From: Ulvibacterium sp.
GTDB lineage: Bacteria; Bacteroidota; Bacteroidia; Flavobacteriales; Flavobacteriaceae
Direction: 5' to 3'
Length of the DNA stretch: 64,000 nt
NCBI RefSeq assembly: GCF_028285715.1
Contig: NZ_JANQOO010000020.1
Span: 543,201-607,200, forward strand
Positions within the stretch are counted from its first letter, which is position 1. The number at the start of each line of letters is the position of its first letter. Positions 43,151 to 51,752 of this stretch are shown here, piece after piece. The position numbers were made by a program, and so were the translations under genes. The notes below the pieces were generated by a model. That model was not told the origin of the DNA. It worked only from the letters and a program-made list of their open reading frames with translations, and made no database searches.

Positions 43151-44776
43151 ATGAGCAGAAAATATAGTTATATATGGCCGACCATTATCGCCGCGTCGCT
43201 GGCGCTGGGCATATTTGTAGGGGGCAAGCTTCATTTTAACGATACTCCGGAAAAGCTTTTCACCACAAATTCGAAGAAAGATAAGTTAAACCGACTTATT
43301 GATTATATCGATTATGAATATGTGGACGAAATCAACACGGACAGTATTGTGGATGTAACAGTCAACAATATCTTGGAAAAACTAGATCCGCATTCTGTTT
43401 ATATCCCCAAACAAGAGATGAGCAAGGTATCGGAGAACATGAAAGGTGATTTTGTGGGTATCGGGGTAAATTTTTATTCCTATAGGGATACTATTTCCGT
43501 AATACGGACCATAGAGAAGGGGCCTAGTTTTTTAAAGGGGATCAAAGCCGGAGATCGAATCTTAATGGCCGATGATGATACGCTTTATGGGAGAAACCTG
43601 CCCAGTGACAGGATTGTGGAAAAATTAAGAGGTGAGAAGGGAACAAACGTGCAGTTAAAAGTCTATAGAAAAGCCGAGGAACGGATGTTTACCGTCAGCG
43701 TAAAACGGGACATCGTACCTATAAAAAGTGTACAATCCTATTATATGCTTACTCCAGATATGGGGTATATAAAAATAAACCGTTTTGCGGAATCGACATT
43801 TAAGGAATTTAAGGCCGCACTTAAGGAGTTGAGCGGGCGGGGTGCAAAGAAATTGACATTGGATCTAAGAGACAACCCTGGTGGTTATTTGGGCATAGCG
43901 GAACAATTGGCGGACGAGTTTTTGGAAGATGGCAAATTAATTCTCTTTACCAAGAACAAAAAGGGGAAAATAGATAGGATTTATGCCACGGACAACGGGA
44001 GTTTTGAGGACAAACCGGTTTTTGTATTGATTAACGAAAGGTCTGCCTCGGCAAGCGAAATCATTGCAGGTGCGCTGCAGGACAACGATATCGGCACCAT
44101 CGTAGGCCGTCGTTCGTTTGGTAAAGGTTTGGTTCAACGGGAAATGGAGCTAGGCGATGGTTCAGCAGTACGGTTAACAGTTTCCAGATATTATACCCCT
44201 ACTGGCCGGAGCATACAAAAGACCTATAAGAATGGAACCAAGGATTACTACAAGAAATTCACCGATCGTTACCATAATGGAGAACTGGTCTCCGTGGATA
44301 GCATAAAAGTAGCAGACTCCTTGAGATTTACAACTCCAAACGGTAAGGTGGTCTATGGTGGTGGTGGGATAATCCCCGATGTCTTTGTTCCAATAGGAAC
44401 AAATGAAGAGGAAGCGGTTGAAAGTATGGATAGCCTTGGGTTCCTTTCCTTTTTTATTTTCGAATACTTGGATGAGGATAGACAACGTTATGTGGATTGG
44501 ACCGAAGAAAGATTTATAAATGATTTTAGGGTCGATGATATTTTGTTCGAGCAATTTGTGGATTATTCCATCTCCCGAAACCTGAAAATGAACTTTTATG
44601 ATTTTGAGGGCCGCATTAAGCTCTATCTGAAAGCGGCGCTTGGCGAACAGTTGTTCGGACCGAATGTTCATGCCAAAATCAAGGCCGATGCCGATGCTAT
44701 GCTGCAAAAAGTATTGGAACTGGATAAACCTACCATAAGCCAGGGTGAGGCCGAAAAGATAGAAGCGCAGAACTAG
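43151..44776 (+). CDS. S41-family C-terminal processing peptidase
   Basis: A 541-residue secreted or membrane-anchored protease. N-terminal helix (IIAASLALGIFVGG), a PDZ domain around 90-180 (GIGVNFYSYRDTISVIRTIEKGPSFLKGIKAGDRILMADD), and the S41 core with RDNPGGYLG, the catalytic serine in ERSASASEIIAGALQDN and the lysine in GRRSFGKGLVQ. A C-terminal ~130-residue extension is common in Bacteroidetes Ctp proteins. It trims or degrades periplasmic proteins. Its 3' end overlaps a small convergent gene by four bases. Confidence 0.95.
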   Translation: MSRKYSYIWPTIIAASLALGIFVGGKLHFNDTPEKLFTTNSKKDKLNRLIDYIDYEYVDEINTDSIVDVTVNNILEKLDPHSVYIPKQEMSKVSENMKGDFVGIGVNFYSYRDTISVIRTIEKGPSFLKGIKAGDRILMADDDTLYGRNLPSDRIVEKLRGEKGTNVQLKVYRKAEERMFTVSVKRDIVPIKSVQSYYMLTPDMGYIKINRFAESTFKEFKAALKELSGRGAKKLTLDLRDNPGGYLGIAEQLADEFLEDGKLILFTKNKKGKIDRIYATDNGSFEDKPVFVLINERSASASEIIAGALQDNDIGTIVGRRSFGKGLVQREMELGDGSAVRLTVSRYYTPTGRSIQKTYKNGTKDYYKKFTDRYHNGELVSVDSIKVADSLRFTTPNGKVVYGGGGIIPDVFVPIGTNEEEAVESMDSLGFLSFFIFEYLDEDRQRYVDWTEERFINDFRVDDILFEQFVDYSISRNLKMNFYDFEGRIKLYLKAALGEQLFGPNVHAKIKADADAMLQKVLELDKPTISQGEAEKIEAQN

Positions 44777-44979
44777 TCTTTTTCGTTGAGTTTCTTTTGG
44801 ATTTTTTTGGAGGTCATATAAATTAATAGCAACACTATGGCACATAAAGAAGCCAAAATACCAATAAGTGCAATAATGCTATCACCCTGAAAGGGATTTC
44901 CAAAATCTACTAAGGTTACATTATAGGCGATTAAACCTAAGGCCAGAATAATTAAAACAATAATCAAAGTTCTCTTCAT
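44773..44979 (-). CDS. Small two-helix membrane protein
   Basis: A 68-residue protein with two membrane helices (IIVLIILALGLIAYNVTLV and IIALIGILASLCAIVLLLIYM) and a basic, charged tail (TSKKIQKKLNEKD). It follows the marC gene by 12 bases on the same strand, so the two are co-transcribed. No function can be assigned; small proteins of this shape are common in flavobacteria. Confidence 0.75.
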   Translation of the reverse strand: MKRTLIIVLIILALGLIAYNVTLVDFGNPFQGDSIIALIGILASLCAIVLLLIYMTSKKIQKKLNEKD

Positions 44980-44991
44980 AGTTAGTACAAA

Positions 44992-45576
44992 TTAAGGAGC
45001 TAACAATTCATTGACATTCGAAGCGAATAATTTTACGGCTATGGCCAATATAATAACCCCGAATACCTTTCTGATAATACTTAGGCCACCTTTCCCCAAG
45101 ACCCGCTCAATTTTCTTCGAGGATTTTAAAACGAGGTAGACGAAGATGGTATTTAAAATAATGGCAACAATAATATTCTCCACATAAAACTCCGCACGTA
45201 TGGAAAGGATGGAGGTCATGGTTCCGGCCCCGGCTATAAGAGGAAATGCTATGGGCACAATGGAAGCACTTTTGGGTTCTTCATCCCTGTACAGGGTAAT
45301 TCCCAGAATCATCTCTATGGCCAAAAAAAATAAGATAAAAGCACCGGCCACCGCAAAGGAATTTATATCGATCCCTATGAGATTAAGAATTTCCTCCCCA
45401 ACAAATAGGAATGCTACCATAAGGCATGCTGCTACTATGGAAGCCTTCCCAGATTGTATATGTCCCACTTTGTTCCTTAGGCTTATGATAATGGGTATAC
45501 TGCCCACAATATCGATAACGGCAAAAAGTATCATCGTGGCCGAGGCAATTTCCCTTATATTAAAATGAAATGACAT
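44992..45576 (-). CDS. MarC-family integral membrane protein
   Basis: A 194-residue protein with six membrane helices. The MarC family pattern is visible in MILFAVIDIVGSIPIIISLRNKVG, FLAIEMILGITLYRDEEPKS and SIVPIAFPLIAGAGTMTSIL. I choose the internal ATG at 45576; the open frame extends 18 codons further but without family features and across a -7-like element (TACATTTG, complement of 45594-45601). MarC was once linked to antibiotic resistance but its role is not established. Confidence 0.93.
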   Translation of the reverse strand: MSFHFNIREIASATMILFAVIDIVGSIPIIISLRNKVGHIQSGKASIVAACLMVAFLFVGEEILNLIGIDINSFAVAGAFILFFLAIEMILGITLYRDEEPKSASIVPIAFPLIAGAGTMTSILSIRAEFYVENIIVAIILNTIFVYLVLKSSKKIERVLGKGGLSIIRKVFGVIILAIAVKLFASNVNELLAP

Positions 45577-45696
45577 GGCTGATAAATTTGTGCCAAATGT
45601 ACGTTGAATCGGCAGTTTTTGGATGCCCATATTAAAAAATTATTACACAGGAAATATCCAAGAAAACCTATCTTTGAGTTCCTGAAAAAATCGGTC

Positions 45697-46269
45697 ATGT
45701 TTCAACTTGGAAAAACCATTGTTTCCGAAGAAATATTGGAGAATGATTTTGTTTGTAACCTTACGGCATGTAAAGGGGGGTGTTGTGTGGATGGAGAGGC
45801 TGGGGCACCCTTGGAAGGGGTTGAGACCGAAATTCTGGTGGACATCTACAAACAGGTGAGGCCTTTTTTGCGAGAGAAGGGAATCGAAACAATTGAAAGG
45901 CAAGGGGCATTTGTAAAGGGAGAGGACGGTGAGTGGGAAACACCTTTGGTGAACAACAATGAGTGTGCCTATGTCATCTATTCCGAAAAAGGTATTGCCA
46001 AATGTGGTCTAGAAGAAGCCTATAATCAAGGAGCTACCCAATGGAGAAAGCCAGTTTCCTGTCATTTGTACCCCATTCGTATTAAGGAGTATACGGAGTT
46101 GACCGCTGTTAACTATCACAAGTGGCAGATTTGTGATCCAGCCTGTACCCTAGGGGAAGAACTGAAGGTCCCAATTTACAAATTTGTAAAGGAAGCGTTG
46201 ATTCGAAAATTTGGTGAGGATTGGTATACAGAGTTAGAGGTAATTGCCAAAGAGTATCTTAAACCGTAG
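45697..46269 (+). CDS. DUF3109 family cysteine-rich protein
   Basis: A 190-residue protein. The ATG at 45697 starts the typical MFQLGKTIVSEEILENDFVCNL; the frame is open 31 codons further upstream but this overlaps the divergent marC promoter region. Cysteines fall in CNLTACKGGCC, NECAY, KCGLE, SCHLYP and ICDPAC, a set resembling the YkgJ-like zinc or iron-sulfur fold. Function unknown. TATCTTTG (45669-45676) matches the -7 consensus 20 bases ahead. It overlaps the convergent kinase gene by 11 bases. Confidence 0.88.
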   Translation: MFQLGKTIVSEEILENDFVCNLTACKGGCCVDGEAGAPLEGVETEILVDIYKQVRPFLREKGIETIERQGAFVKGEDGEWETPLVNNNECAYVIYSEKGIAKCGLEEAYNQGATQWRKPVSCHLYPIRIKEYTELTAVNYHKWQICDPACTLGEELKVPIYKFVKEALIRKFGEDWYTELEVIAKEYLKP

Positions 46270-48232
46270 GAATATGCAGTATTACTTTGGTGCCGGAGGG
46301 TTTTCCATTTTCATCAAAAAGGTCTATTATCTCTACCTCAAATGAATTTTGATAGTCTCGGGAGAAATTGGCAAGACGTTCTTTGGTGATATCGATGCCA
46401 ACAGATTTGCGTTTTAGCACTTTACCTTCCTTTATTTTTTCGGCGGCATCCCTTCCAACACCGTTGTCCATAATGGCAATATGTACAAATCCGTCCTTTC
46501 CCTTGCTTATGTGAAGACCAATCTTTTTTTCCCCTTCTTTGGAAGAAAGCCCATGCCATAGGGCATTTTCCAAAAAGGGTTGCAATATTAACGATGGAAT
46601 CTTCACCTGATGCACGTCTATATCCCCGTCTACGATAATTTTAAAATCAATTTCATTGGAAAAACGAATATTCTCTATGTTCATGTAAAGTTCTACTGTT
46701 TCCAACTCCTCGGCCAAAGGTATTTCCTTTAGTGACGACGCTTCCAGAATTTTACGTATCAACTTGGAGAACTTATTCAAATAGTGAACCGCATTTTTTT
46801 GTTCATTATTTATGATATAGAGTTTAATGGAGTTAAGGGAGTTGAATAGAAAGTGAGGATTCATCTGACTGCGTAACATGCTCTGCTCCAGGGTAAGCAA
46901 CTTTTTTTCGTTTTTAAGCTGATATTGCCGATAAAGAATGTAGAAAATACCGGCCAATAGGGCCAAAGCTATCCCACTGGCCAGAAGTGTTTGGTTGTTC
47001 TTTCTAAGCTTTAACCGGACAATTTCGTTTTCCTTGGCCAGGACTTCAATTTGGTTGCCCTTCTTTTCCGAGTCATACCTAAAAATTACATCGTTTACAT
47101 AACGTACGGTACTTTCGTTCAGAATTTCATTATCCAGGTTTTCCGCTTTTATTTTGTAGTTCAGCGCCTGTCTATAATCACGGGTCTGCTGGAATAATTC
47201 GGATAAAAGATGACTGGCCTGGGCAGATTCTCTCCTTAAATTATATTTCTCGGCAATTTGCAGCCCTAGCAACATGTTTTCTTTAGCGTCTTTAATTTTC
47301 CCAGCTAACAATTGGGCCCATCCCAGTGTTATCCGGGCCGGTGATAGTAGAAAACCATCGCCTAACTGCTGCGCAACGGCTAAGGTAGGCTCAAGTAAGG
47401 CTATTGCTTCTTCGGATTTATCCTGTTTAATGTAAATCTGGGCTATACTGTTTTTGCAGATTACGCGCCCCATATCGTTATCTATCGTCTCGTTATGGGA
47501 TAAAGATGTCCTGTAGTTCTGTAACGCCTTGTCTAGTTGGCCCTTTTCTTCCAGACACTCCCCGATGTTTTGGTAGTTAACGGCAAGCCCTAAGATGTTG
47601 CCCAGTTCGGTTTCCAGCCTAAGGGACCTTTCAAAGTGCTCTATGGCTTGATCATATTGCTTTAAAAGTTGGTATAAATTTCCAATACAATTTAGGGATA
47701 CATTTATGTTTCGTTTAAGGCCCAAAGATGGATTCTCCACAGTTTCCGCCAGTTCCAAGGCCCTCTGGTTGTAATCCATTGCTGTTCGTATGGAAGAGGT
47801 TCTTCGGTAAGCTACCCCCAACATGTTTAGACTGGACACCTCAAACTCCAAATGTTTTGATTCAACCACTAAATCCAGGGCTTTCTGGTGTAACGCAATG
47901 GCTTTGGTATACTGGGATAAATTGCGATATCTTCTGCCCAATTGATTCAAGGCATAGGCTTGCCCTTTAATGTACCCATTTTCGGAAGCGGAATTTAGGA
48001 GGTGCCGCATTAATACGGTATCGTTTCTATGGGATCTTAATAAGGTATGTATTTCGGTGTAGCTTGGATCGGATTGCAATACATTATCAATGGTATTCTT
48101 GAAACTGGCGGGAACATATTGGGAAATACAACCATAGGAAACAAGAAATAGAAATATTGACCAATATAGTTTGGACTTGGTAAAAACCAAAAAAAAACCA
48201 ATGGGCACTAATTGTTTGATTCCGGACCTCAT
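46259..48232 (-). CDS. LytS-type histidine kinase with TPR sensor region
   Basis: A 657-residue kinase. N-terminal hydrophobic signal/anchor, then ~300 residues of tetratricopeptide repeats (SSLNMLGVAYRRTSSIRTAMDYNQRALEL, NCIGNLYQLLKQYDQAIEHFERSLRLE, NYQNIGECLEEKGQLDKALQNYRTSL), a coiled coil, a membrane helix (LLASGIALALLAGIFYILY), and a His_kinase domain with H460 in RSQMNPHFLFNSLNSIKLYI. The ATPase part contains LQPFLENALWHGLS and IMDNGVGRDAAEKIK. The periplasmic TPRs should bind a protein or peptide. The gene ends 11 bases inside the DUF3109 gene and follows the LytTR regulator gene by eight bases. Confidence 0.94.
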   Translation of the reverse strand: MRSGIKQLVPIGFFLVFTKSKLYWSIFLFLVSYGCISQYVPASFKNTIDNVLQSDPSYTEIHTLLRSHRNDTVLMRHLLNSASENGYIKGQAYALNQLGRRYRNLSQYTKAIALHQKALDLVVESKHLEFEVSSLNMLGVAYRRTSSIRTAMDYNQRALELAETVENPSLGLKRNINVSLNCIGNLYQLLKQYDQAIEHFERSLRLETELGNILGLAVNYQNIGECLEEKGQLDKALQNYRTSLSHNETIDNDMGRVICKNSIAQIYIKQDKSEEAIALLEPTLAVAQQLGDGFLLSPARITLGWAQLLAGKIKDAKENMLLGLQIAEKYNLRRESAQASHLLSELFQQTRDYRQALNYKIKAENLDNEILNESTVRYVNDVIFRYDSEKKGNQIEVLAKENEIVRLKLRKNNQTLLASGIALALLAGIFYILYRQYQLKNEKKLLTLEQSMLRSQMNPHFLFNSLNSIKLYIINNEQKNAVHYLNKFSKLIRKILEASSLKEIPLAEELETVELYMNIENIRFSNEIDFKIIVDGDIDVHQVKIPSLILQPFLENALWHGLSSKEGEKKIGLHISKGKDGFVHIAIMDNGVGRDAAEKIKEGKVLKRKSVGIDITKERLANFSRDYQNSFEVEIIDLFDENGKPSGTKVILHIPTV

Positions 48233-48240
48233 ATAGTGAC

Positions 48241-48975
48241 CTATAATTTGCCCAAAAAATCGGATTTCTTTTGTCTTGAAACAGGAATTTTATGATTGGA
48301 CTTTAATACAACGTAACCATCCGTTTTAAGGAACTCCTTTATTTTATTAAGATTGATGATGTAGGAATTGTGTATTCTAAAAAAAGAATCTTCCGGGAGA
48401 AGTTCGTTTACTTCCTTTAGTTTTTTGGTCAAGACTATCTTTTGTCCGTCTATCAGGTAAATGGTGCTATAATTGCCGTCGGATTCCGCATATAGGATTT
48501 CTTCGCTTTCCAAAAACAACAACTTTCCATCTGTATTAAAGGTAATCTTCTTATGTATTGGATTGGCATTGAAATTGAGCAATATGTTCTCCAATCTTTC
48601 CGCGGTAAAGTTCTTTGCGTTGTATTTTTTGATTTTAAAAATAGTATCCTTAAGATCGTCCGTGTCTATCGGTTTTAATAAATAATCTATAGCTTCGTTC
48701 TTTAAAGCTTTTATGGCATACTGGTTATAGGCCGTAGTGATGACCACCGGAAAACTTTTGTCGCCGAGTTTCTGAATAAATTGAAACCCATCCATGGTAG
48801 GCATCTCTATATCCAAAAAAAGGCAATCCGGGGAGTTTTTCCCCAGATATGTCAAAGCTTCCGTCGGATCGGTAAAGGAGGCCAAGACCTTTATCTCATC
48901 GCTTAAATTGGTAAGCTCCCAGGAGAGACTTTGGAGAGCTTTGGCTTCATCATCCACTATTACGGCTTCCAACAT
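48241..48975 (-). CDS. LytTR-family response regulator
   Basis: A 244-residue regulator. Receiver domain with D8/D9, phospho-acceptor D55 in CLFLDIEMPTMDGFQF, and the lysine in AIDYLLKPIDTDDL. The C-terminal LytTR DNA-binding domain includes EEILYAESDGNYSTIYLIDGQKIVLTKKLKEVNELLPEDSFFRIHNSYIINLNKIKEFLK. It is the first gene of an operon with the TPR kinase. Its own promoter and, 150 bases upstream, LytTR-type direct repeats are visible, so it probably regulates the divergent peptide gene and perhaps itself. Confidence 0.95.
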   Translation of the reverse strand: MLEAVIVDDEAKALQSLSWELTNLSDEIKVLASFTDPTEALTYLGKNSPDCLFLDIEMPTMDGFQFIQKLGDKSFPVVITTAYNQYAIKALKNEAIDYLLKPIDTDDLKDTIFKIKKYNAKNFTAERLENILLNFNANPIHKKITFNTDGKLLFLESEEILYAESDGNYSTIYLIDGQKIVLTKKLKEVNELLPEDSFFRIHNSYIINLNKIKEFLKTDGYVVLKSNHKIPVSRQKKSDFLGKL

Positions 48976-48996
48976 AATATCTAAAGGTAATTAAAT

Positions 48997-49028
48997 CAAA
49001 TATAAAACTCTAGATCATTTTATTGCAA
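48997..49028 (-). promoter_or_regulatory. Promoter of the LytTR two-component operon
   Basis: Minus strand: TTG (complement of 49026-49028), a 21-base spacer and TATATTTG (complement of 48997-49004). The regulator ATG at 48975 lies 21 bases after the -7 element. Confidence 0.6.
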
Positions 49029-49152
49029 AAAGATGTATTGATGGGGGCAATTTGAGTATAGCTGGTACAAATGGCCACAGGGATGGTAGATATTTGAAGC
49101 ATTTGGAATACTGAACAAATGGTTTCACCAAAGAAATAAAATTGCCAAGATT

Positions 49153-49182
49153 ACCATTCATACAGGAAATTTTACCGTTTAT
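49153..49182 (+). promoter_or_regulatory. Candidate LytTR operator: two direct repeats
   Basis: ACCATTCAT at 49153-49161 and ACCGTTTAT at 49174-49182, both followed by ACAG. The repeats are 21 bases apart, two helical turns. ACCGTTTAT fits the published LytTR half-site pattern [TA][AC][CA]GTTN[AG][TG]; the first differs at one base. The site lies between the divergent LytTR regulator and the peptide gene, 118 bases before the latter's ATG. Confidence 0.65.
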
Positions 49183-49299
49183 ACAGAATAATTTTTTGAA
49201 TGGCGCACCATGTTATAATTTAGAATCGTTACAATTCAGATTTGTTTACGTTCTCCCCACTAGATGTAAAAGTCGAACAAAAGAACCAAAAACAGAGTT

Positions 49300-49497
49300 A
49301 TGAAAAAATGTATGCTTATGTTCGTCCTATTGGTCCTGGCCATCATTATCGCCACAATATCGGAGAAAAAGGATGAAAAAGAATTGAGTTACAGTTTAGC
49401 CGACAAGGAAGTTTCCTTGAACAATTCAGTTTTAAGCCAAAACAACAAAGATGTAGGAACTACTTATGAACAACCCTCCAATGAACCTCTGAAATGA
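49300..49497 (+). CDS. Small secreted or membrane-tethered peptide
   Basis: A 65-residue protein: a short N-terminus with lysines, a hydrophobic segment (CMLMFVLLVLAIIIATI) and a polar ~45-residue tail rich in Ser, Asn, Glu and Lys (SEKKDEKELSYSLADKE and onward). The tail should be outside the cytoplasm. It is divergent from the LytTR operon and downstream of two LytTR-type half-sites, so it is a good candidate target of that system. A processed signal or cell-surface peptide is conceivable; nothing in the sequence proves it. Confidence 0.6.
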   Translation: MKKCMLMFVLLVLAIIIATISEKKDEKELSYSLADKEVSLNNSVLSQNNKDVGTTYEQPSNEPLK

Positions 49498-50655
49498 TTT
49501 CTTGGATGCCATGTCCCTATTCTTTATGAAAATGACCAAAATAGGCTTTCTGGCATTATTGCCGCTAGTTCTAATTTCCGGTTATTGCTAGATGACCCCT
49601 TTAAAGTAGCCAAGAATATAGATGTTTTGCTGATAGTTTCGATGGAATTTTTGGATATGCGAACTTCAAAACTTTTTGGACATAACTATGTATAATCCTA
49701 ATGGTAGGGAAATTACTGTTTTAGGAAACTTCATGACCAGACAATTATCGAAATAAGGCGAATGTTGGGCTATCAAATTTGTTAACATAAGAACTGTTGA
49801 ACTTAAATTTCTTATTTTTGCTACAATTCAATGTTGTCTTGGCCTATATTCAATTTCAAGTCATTTATATTTTTTAGCCCCTTCTTGTCCCAGTTGAATT
49901 CATTTATGCTCTAAATTTTGGTATGTAAAATAGTTTTGGTGTAATTTGATAAAGTGCTTAAGGCCACATCGAATATCTTCAAGATATGCGATAAATTAAA
50001 TAATAACGAAAACATGAAAAGTTAAATAACACTGCCATTCCAGGATGTACGGCCTTTGGAAACATGTTGAAGATATACATGTTACTGTTTTCTAACAGCC
50101 AATCTAATGAATCGTCGCAAAATGGATACCGACCAACTCGTTGGTTTTTGCTCGATTATAGGTTTCGGGGGAACTACCTGAATCAGCATCCTTCGCGATG
50201 AGCATCAGTTCATGATGCATTAGAGGGCCGTACGGTTTGGCGGTATTATTATGACTAATGAGCTATTTCCCCTCGATATGGCTGAATGGGGCAAAGATAG
50301 TTGCCTATTTCTATCCAATTCAAAACAAAAAAGACGTAAAAGAGAGCTGGTTAGCATACAAGTTCCTTTTTACTCGCATTTCAACTACCTTATTTAATGG
50401 ACCGGAAGGTATAAAAATGTATACTTTCCGGTCTATTTAATTTTGTTTAATCCCAATAACAAAAAACGCTAATTTTTGTTTTCAGATTAGGCCAGTGTTC
50501 ATCACTTACGAGGATGGATTTCAACAACCTGTGTTAAAAACTTTGAACTGGTTTTGATAAAACAGTCTTTACAATTTCATAACATTTTTAAATCTTTGTT
50601 ACTCCCTGCCGAGAGGTAATTTTATCTCAAATTAACTTTAAAAACTTCATAGATT
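49498..50655. other. Gene-poor kilobase with structured elements
   Basis: No convincing protein gene over about 1.16 kb. It contains a 26-codon frame at 49511-49591 that looks like a signal peptide alone, TATTTTTG at 49813-49820 (exact -7 match) with a 27-codon frame starting at 49831, the palindrome ATATCTT-C-AAGATAT at 49973-49987, inverted repeats AACATGT/ACATGTT (50061-50083) and GCATCA/TGATGC (50202-50218), and a strong hairpin at 50396-50437. A 60-codon frame at 50258-50440 overlaps that hairpin and is probably not a gene. Confidence 0.5.
50396..50437 (+). terminator. Strong hairpin, terminator-like
   Basis: Arms AATGGACCGGAAGGTATA (50396-50413) and TATACTTTCCGGTCTATT (50420-50437) pair over 18 positions with two G-T wobbles around a six-base loop; TAATTTTG follows. 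No protein gene on the plus strand ends close upstream, so it may end an unannotated transcript. Confidence 0.6.
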
Positions 50656-51642
50656 ATGTCAACTGCCGTGGAGCCTATCTTACAGGAAAATAAGGATAGA
50701 TTTGTAATTTTCCCCATTGAACATCATGATTTATGGGAATGGTATAAGAAGTGTGAAGCCTGTTTTTGGACTGCCGAGGAGATTGATTTACATCAGGATT
50801 TATCCGATTGGAACAATAAATTGAGTGACGATGAACGTTACTTTATAAAACATATCTTAGCCTTTTTTGCCGCATCCGACGGAATTGTAAATGAGAATTT
50901 GGCCGAGAATTTTGTGAATGAAGTCCAATATTCCGAAGCTAAGTTCTTCTACGGATTCCAGATTATGATGGAGAATATCCACTCTGAGACCTACTCCCTG
51001 TTAATAGATACCTATGTGAAGGACGAAAAGGAAAAGAACATCCTTTTTCAAGCCATTGAGAACTTTCCGGCTATCAAGAAAAAGGCAGATTGGGCACTTA
51101 GGTGGATTGATTCGCCGAGCTTTGCCGAACGACTGATCGCCTTCGCCGCTGTAGAAGGAATTTTCTTTTCAGGGGCTTTTTGTTCTATTTTTTGGCTAAA
51201 GAAAAGAGGTTTGATGCCGGGATTGACCTTTTCCAATGAGCTAATTTCCCGCGATGAAGGGATGCACTGCGATTATGCCGTTCATCTACACAACCATCAC
51301 TTGGTCAACAAGGTGCCCAAGGAAAGGATTACCCAGATTCTAACAAATGCCTTGGACATAGAGCGGGAGTTTATTACAGAATCCCTACCCGTTAGTCTCA
51401 TTGGCATGAATGCTAAACTGATGACCCAATATTTGGAATTTGTAACCGATAGGTTATTGGTTGAACTCCAATGCGAAAAAGTATACAATTCTGCCAATCC
51501 ATTTGATTTTATGGATATGATTTCACTACAGGGGAAGACCAATTTCTTTGAAAAAAGGGTGTCCGAGTACCAAAAAGCCGGCGTCCTCAACAAAGAAAAG
51601 GATGAAGATGCCCAAAAAATCAGTTTTGACGCTGATTTCTAA
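50656..51642 (+). CDS. nrdB: Ribonucleotide reductase class I, beta subunit
   Basis: A 328-residue protein that carries the di-iron centre and tyrosyl radical for reducing ribonucleotides. Iron-binding segments are [57 protein letters not shown] (the radical tyrosine of the eukaryote-like subtype lies in the last) and [17 protein letters not shown]. The start ATG follows a TTAACTTTAAAAAC leader. The alpha-subunit gene is 110 bases downstream, so beta precedes alpha in this operon. Confidence 0.97.
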   Translation: MSTAVEPILQENKDRFVIFPIEHHDLWEWYKKCEACFWTAEEIDLHQDLSDWNNKLSDDERYFIKHILAFFAASDGIVNENLAENFVNEVQYSEAKFFYGFQIMMENIHSETYSLLIDTYVKDEKEKNILFQAIENFPAIKKKADWALRWIDSPSFAERLIAFAAVEGIFFSGAFCSIFWLKKRGLMPGLTFSNELISRDEGMHCDYAVHLHNHHLVNKVPKERITQILTNALDIEREFITESLPVSLIGMNAKLMTQYLEFVTDRLLVELQCEKVYNSANPFDFMDMISLQGKTNFFEKRVSEYQKAGVLNKEKDEDAQKISFDADF

Positions 51643-51752
51643 GTAGTGAATTATGCGGGTTTCTGGACCGGTTCCGTTAGGTATGTGAACATGGAGCCCA
51701 AAAAAATACAACACTCAATTTACCAACACATCACTAAAACAACAATAAGAAA

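Noticed and set aside
50258..50440. 60-codon plus-strand frame
   Set aside because: Its 3' end is the strong hairpin at 50396-50437 and its sequence has no conserved character.
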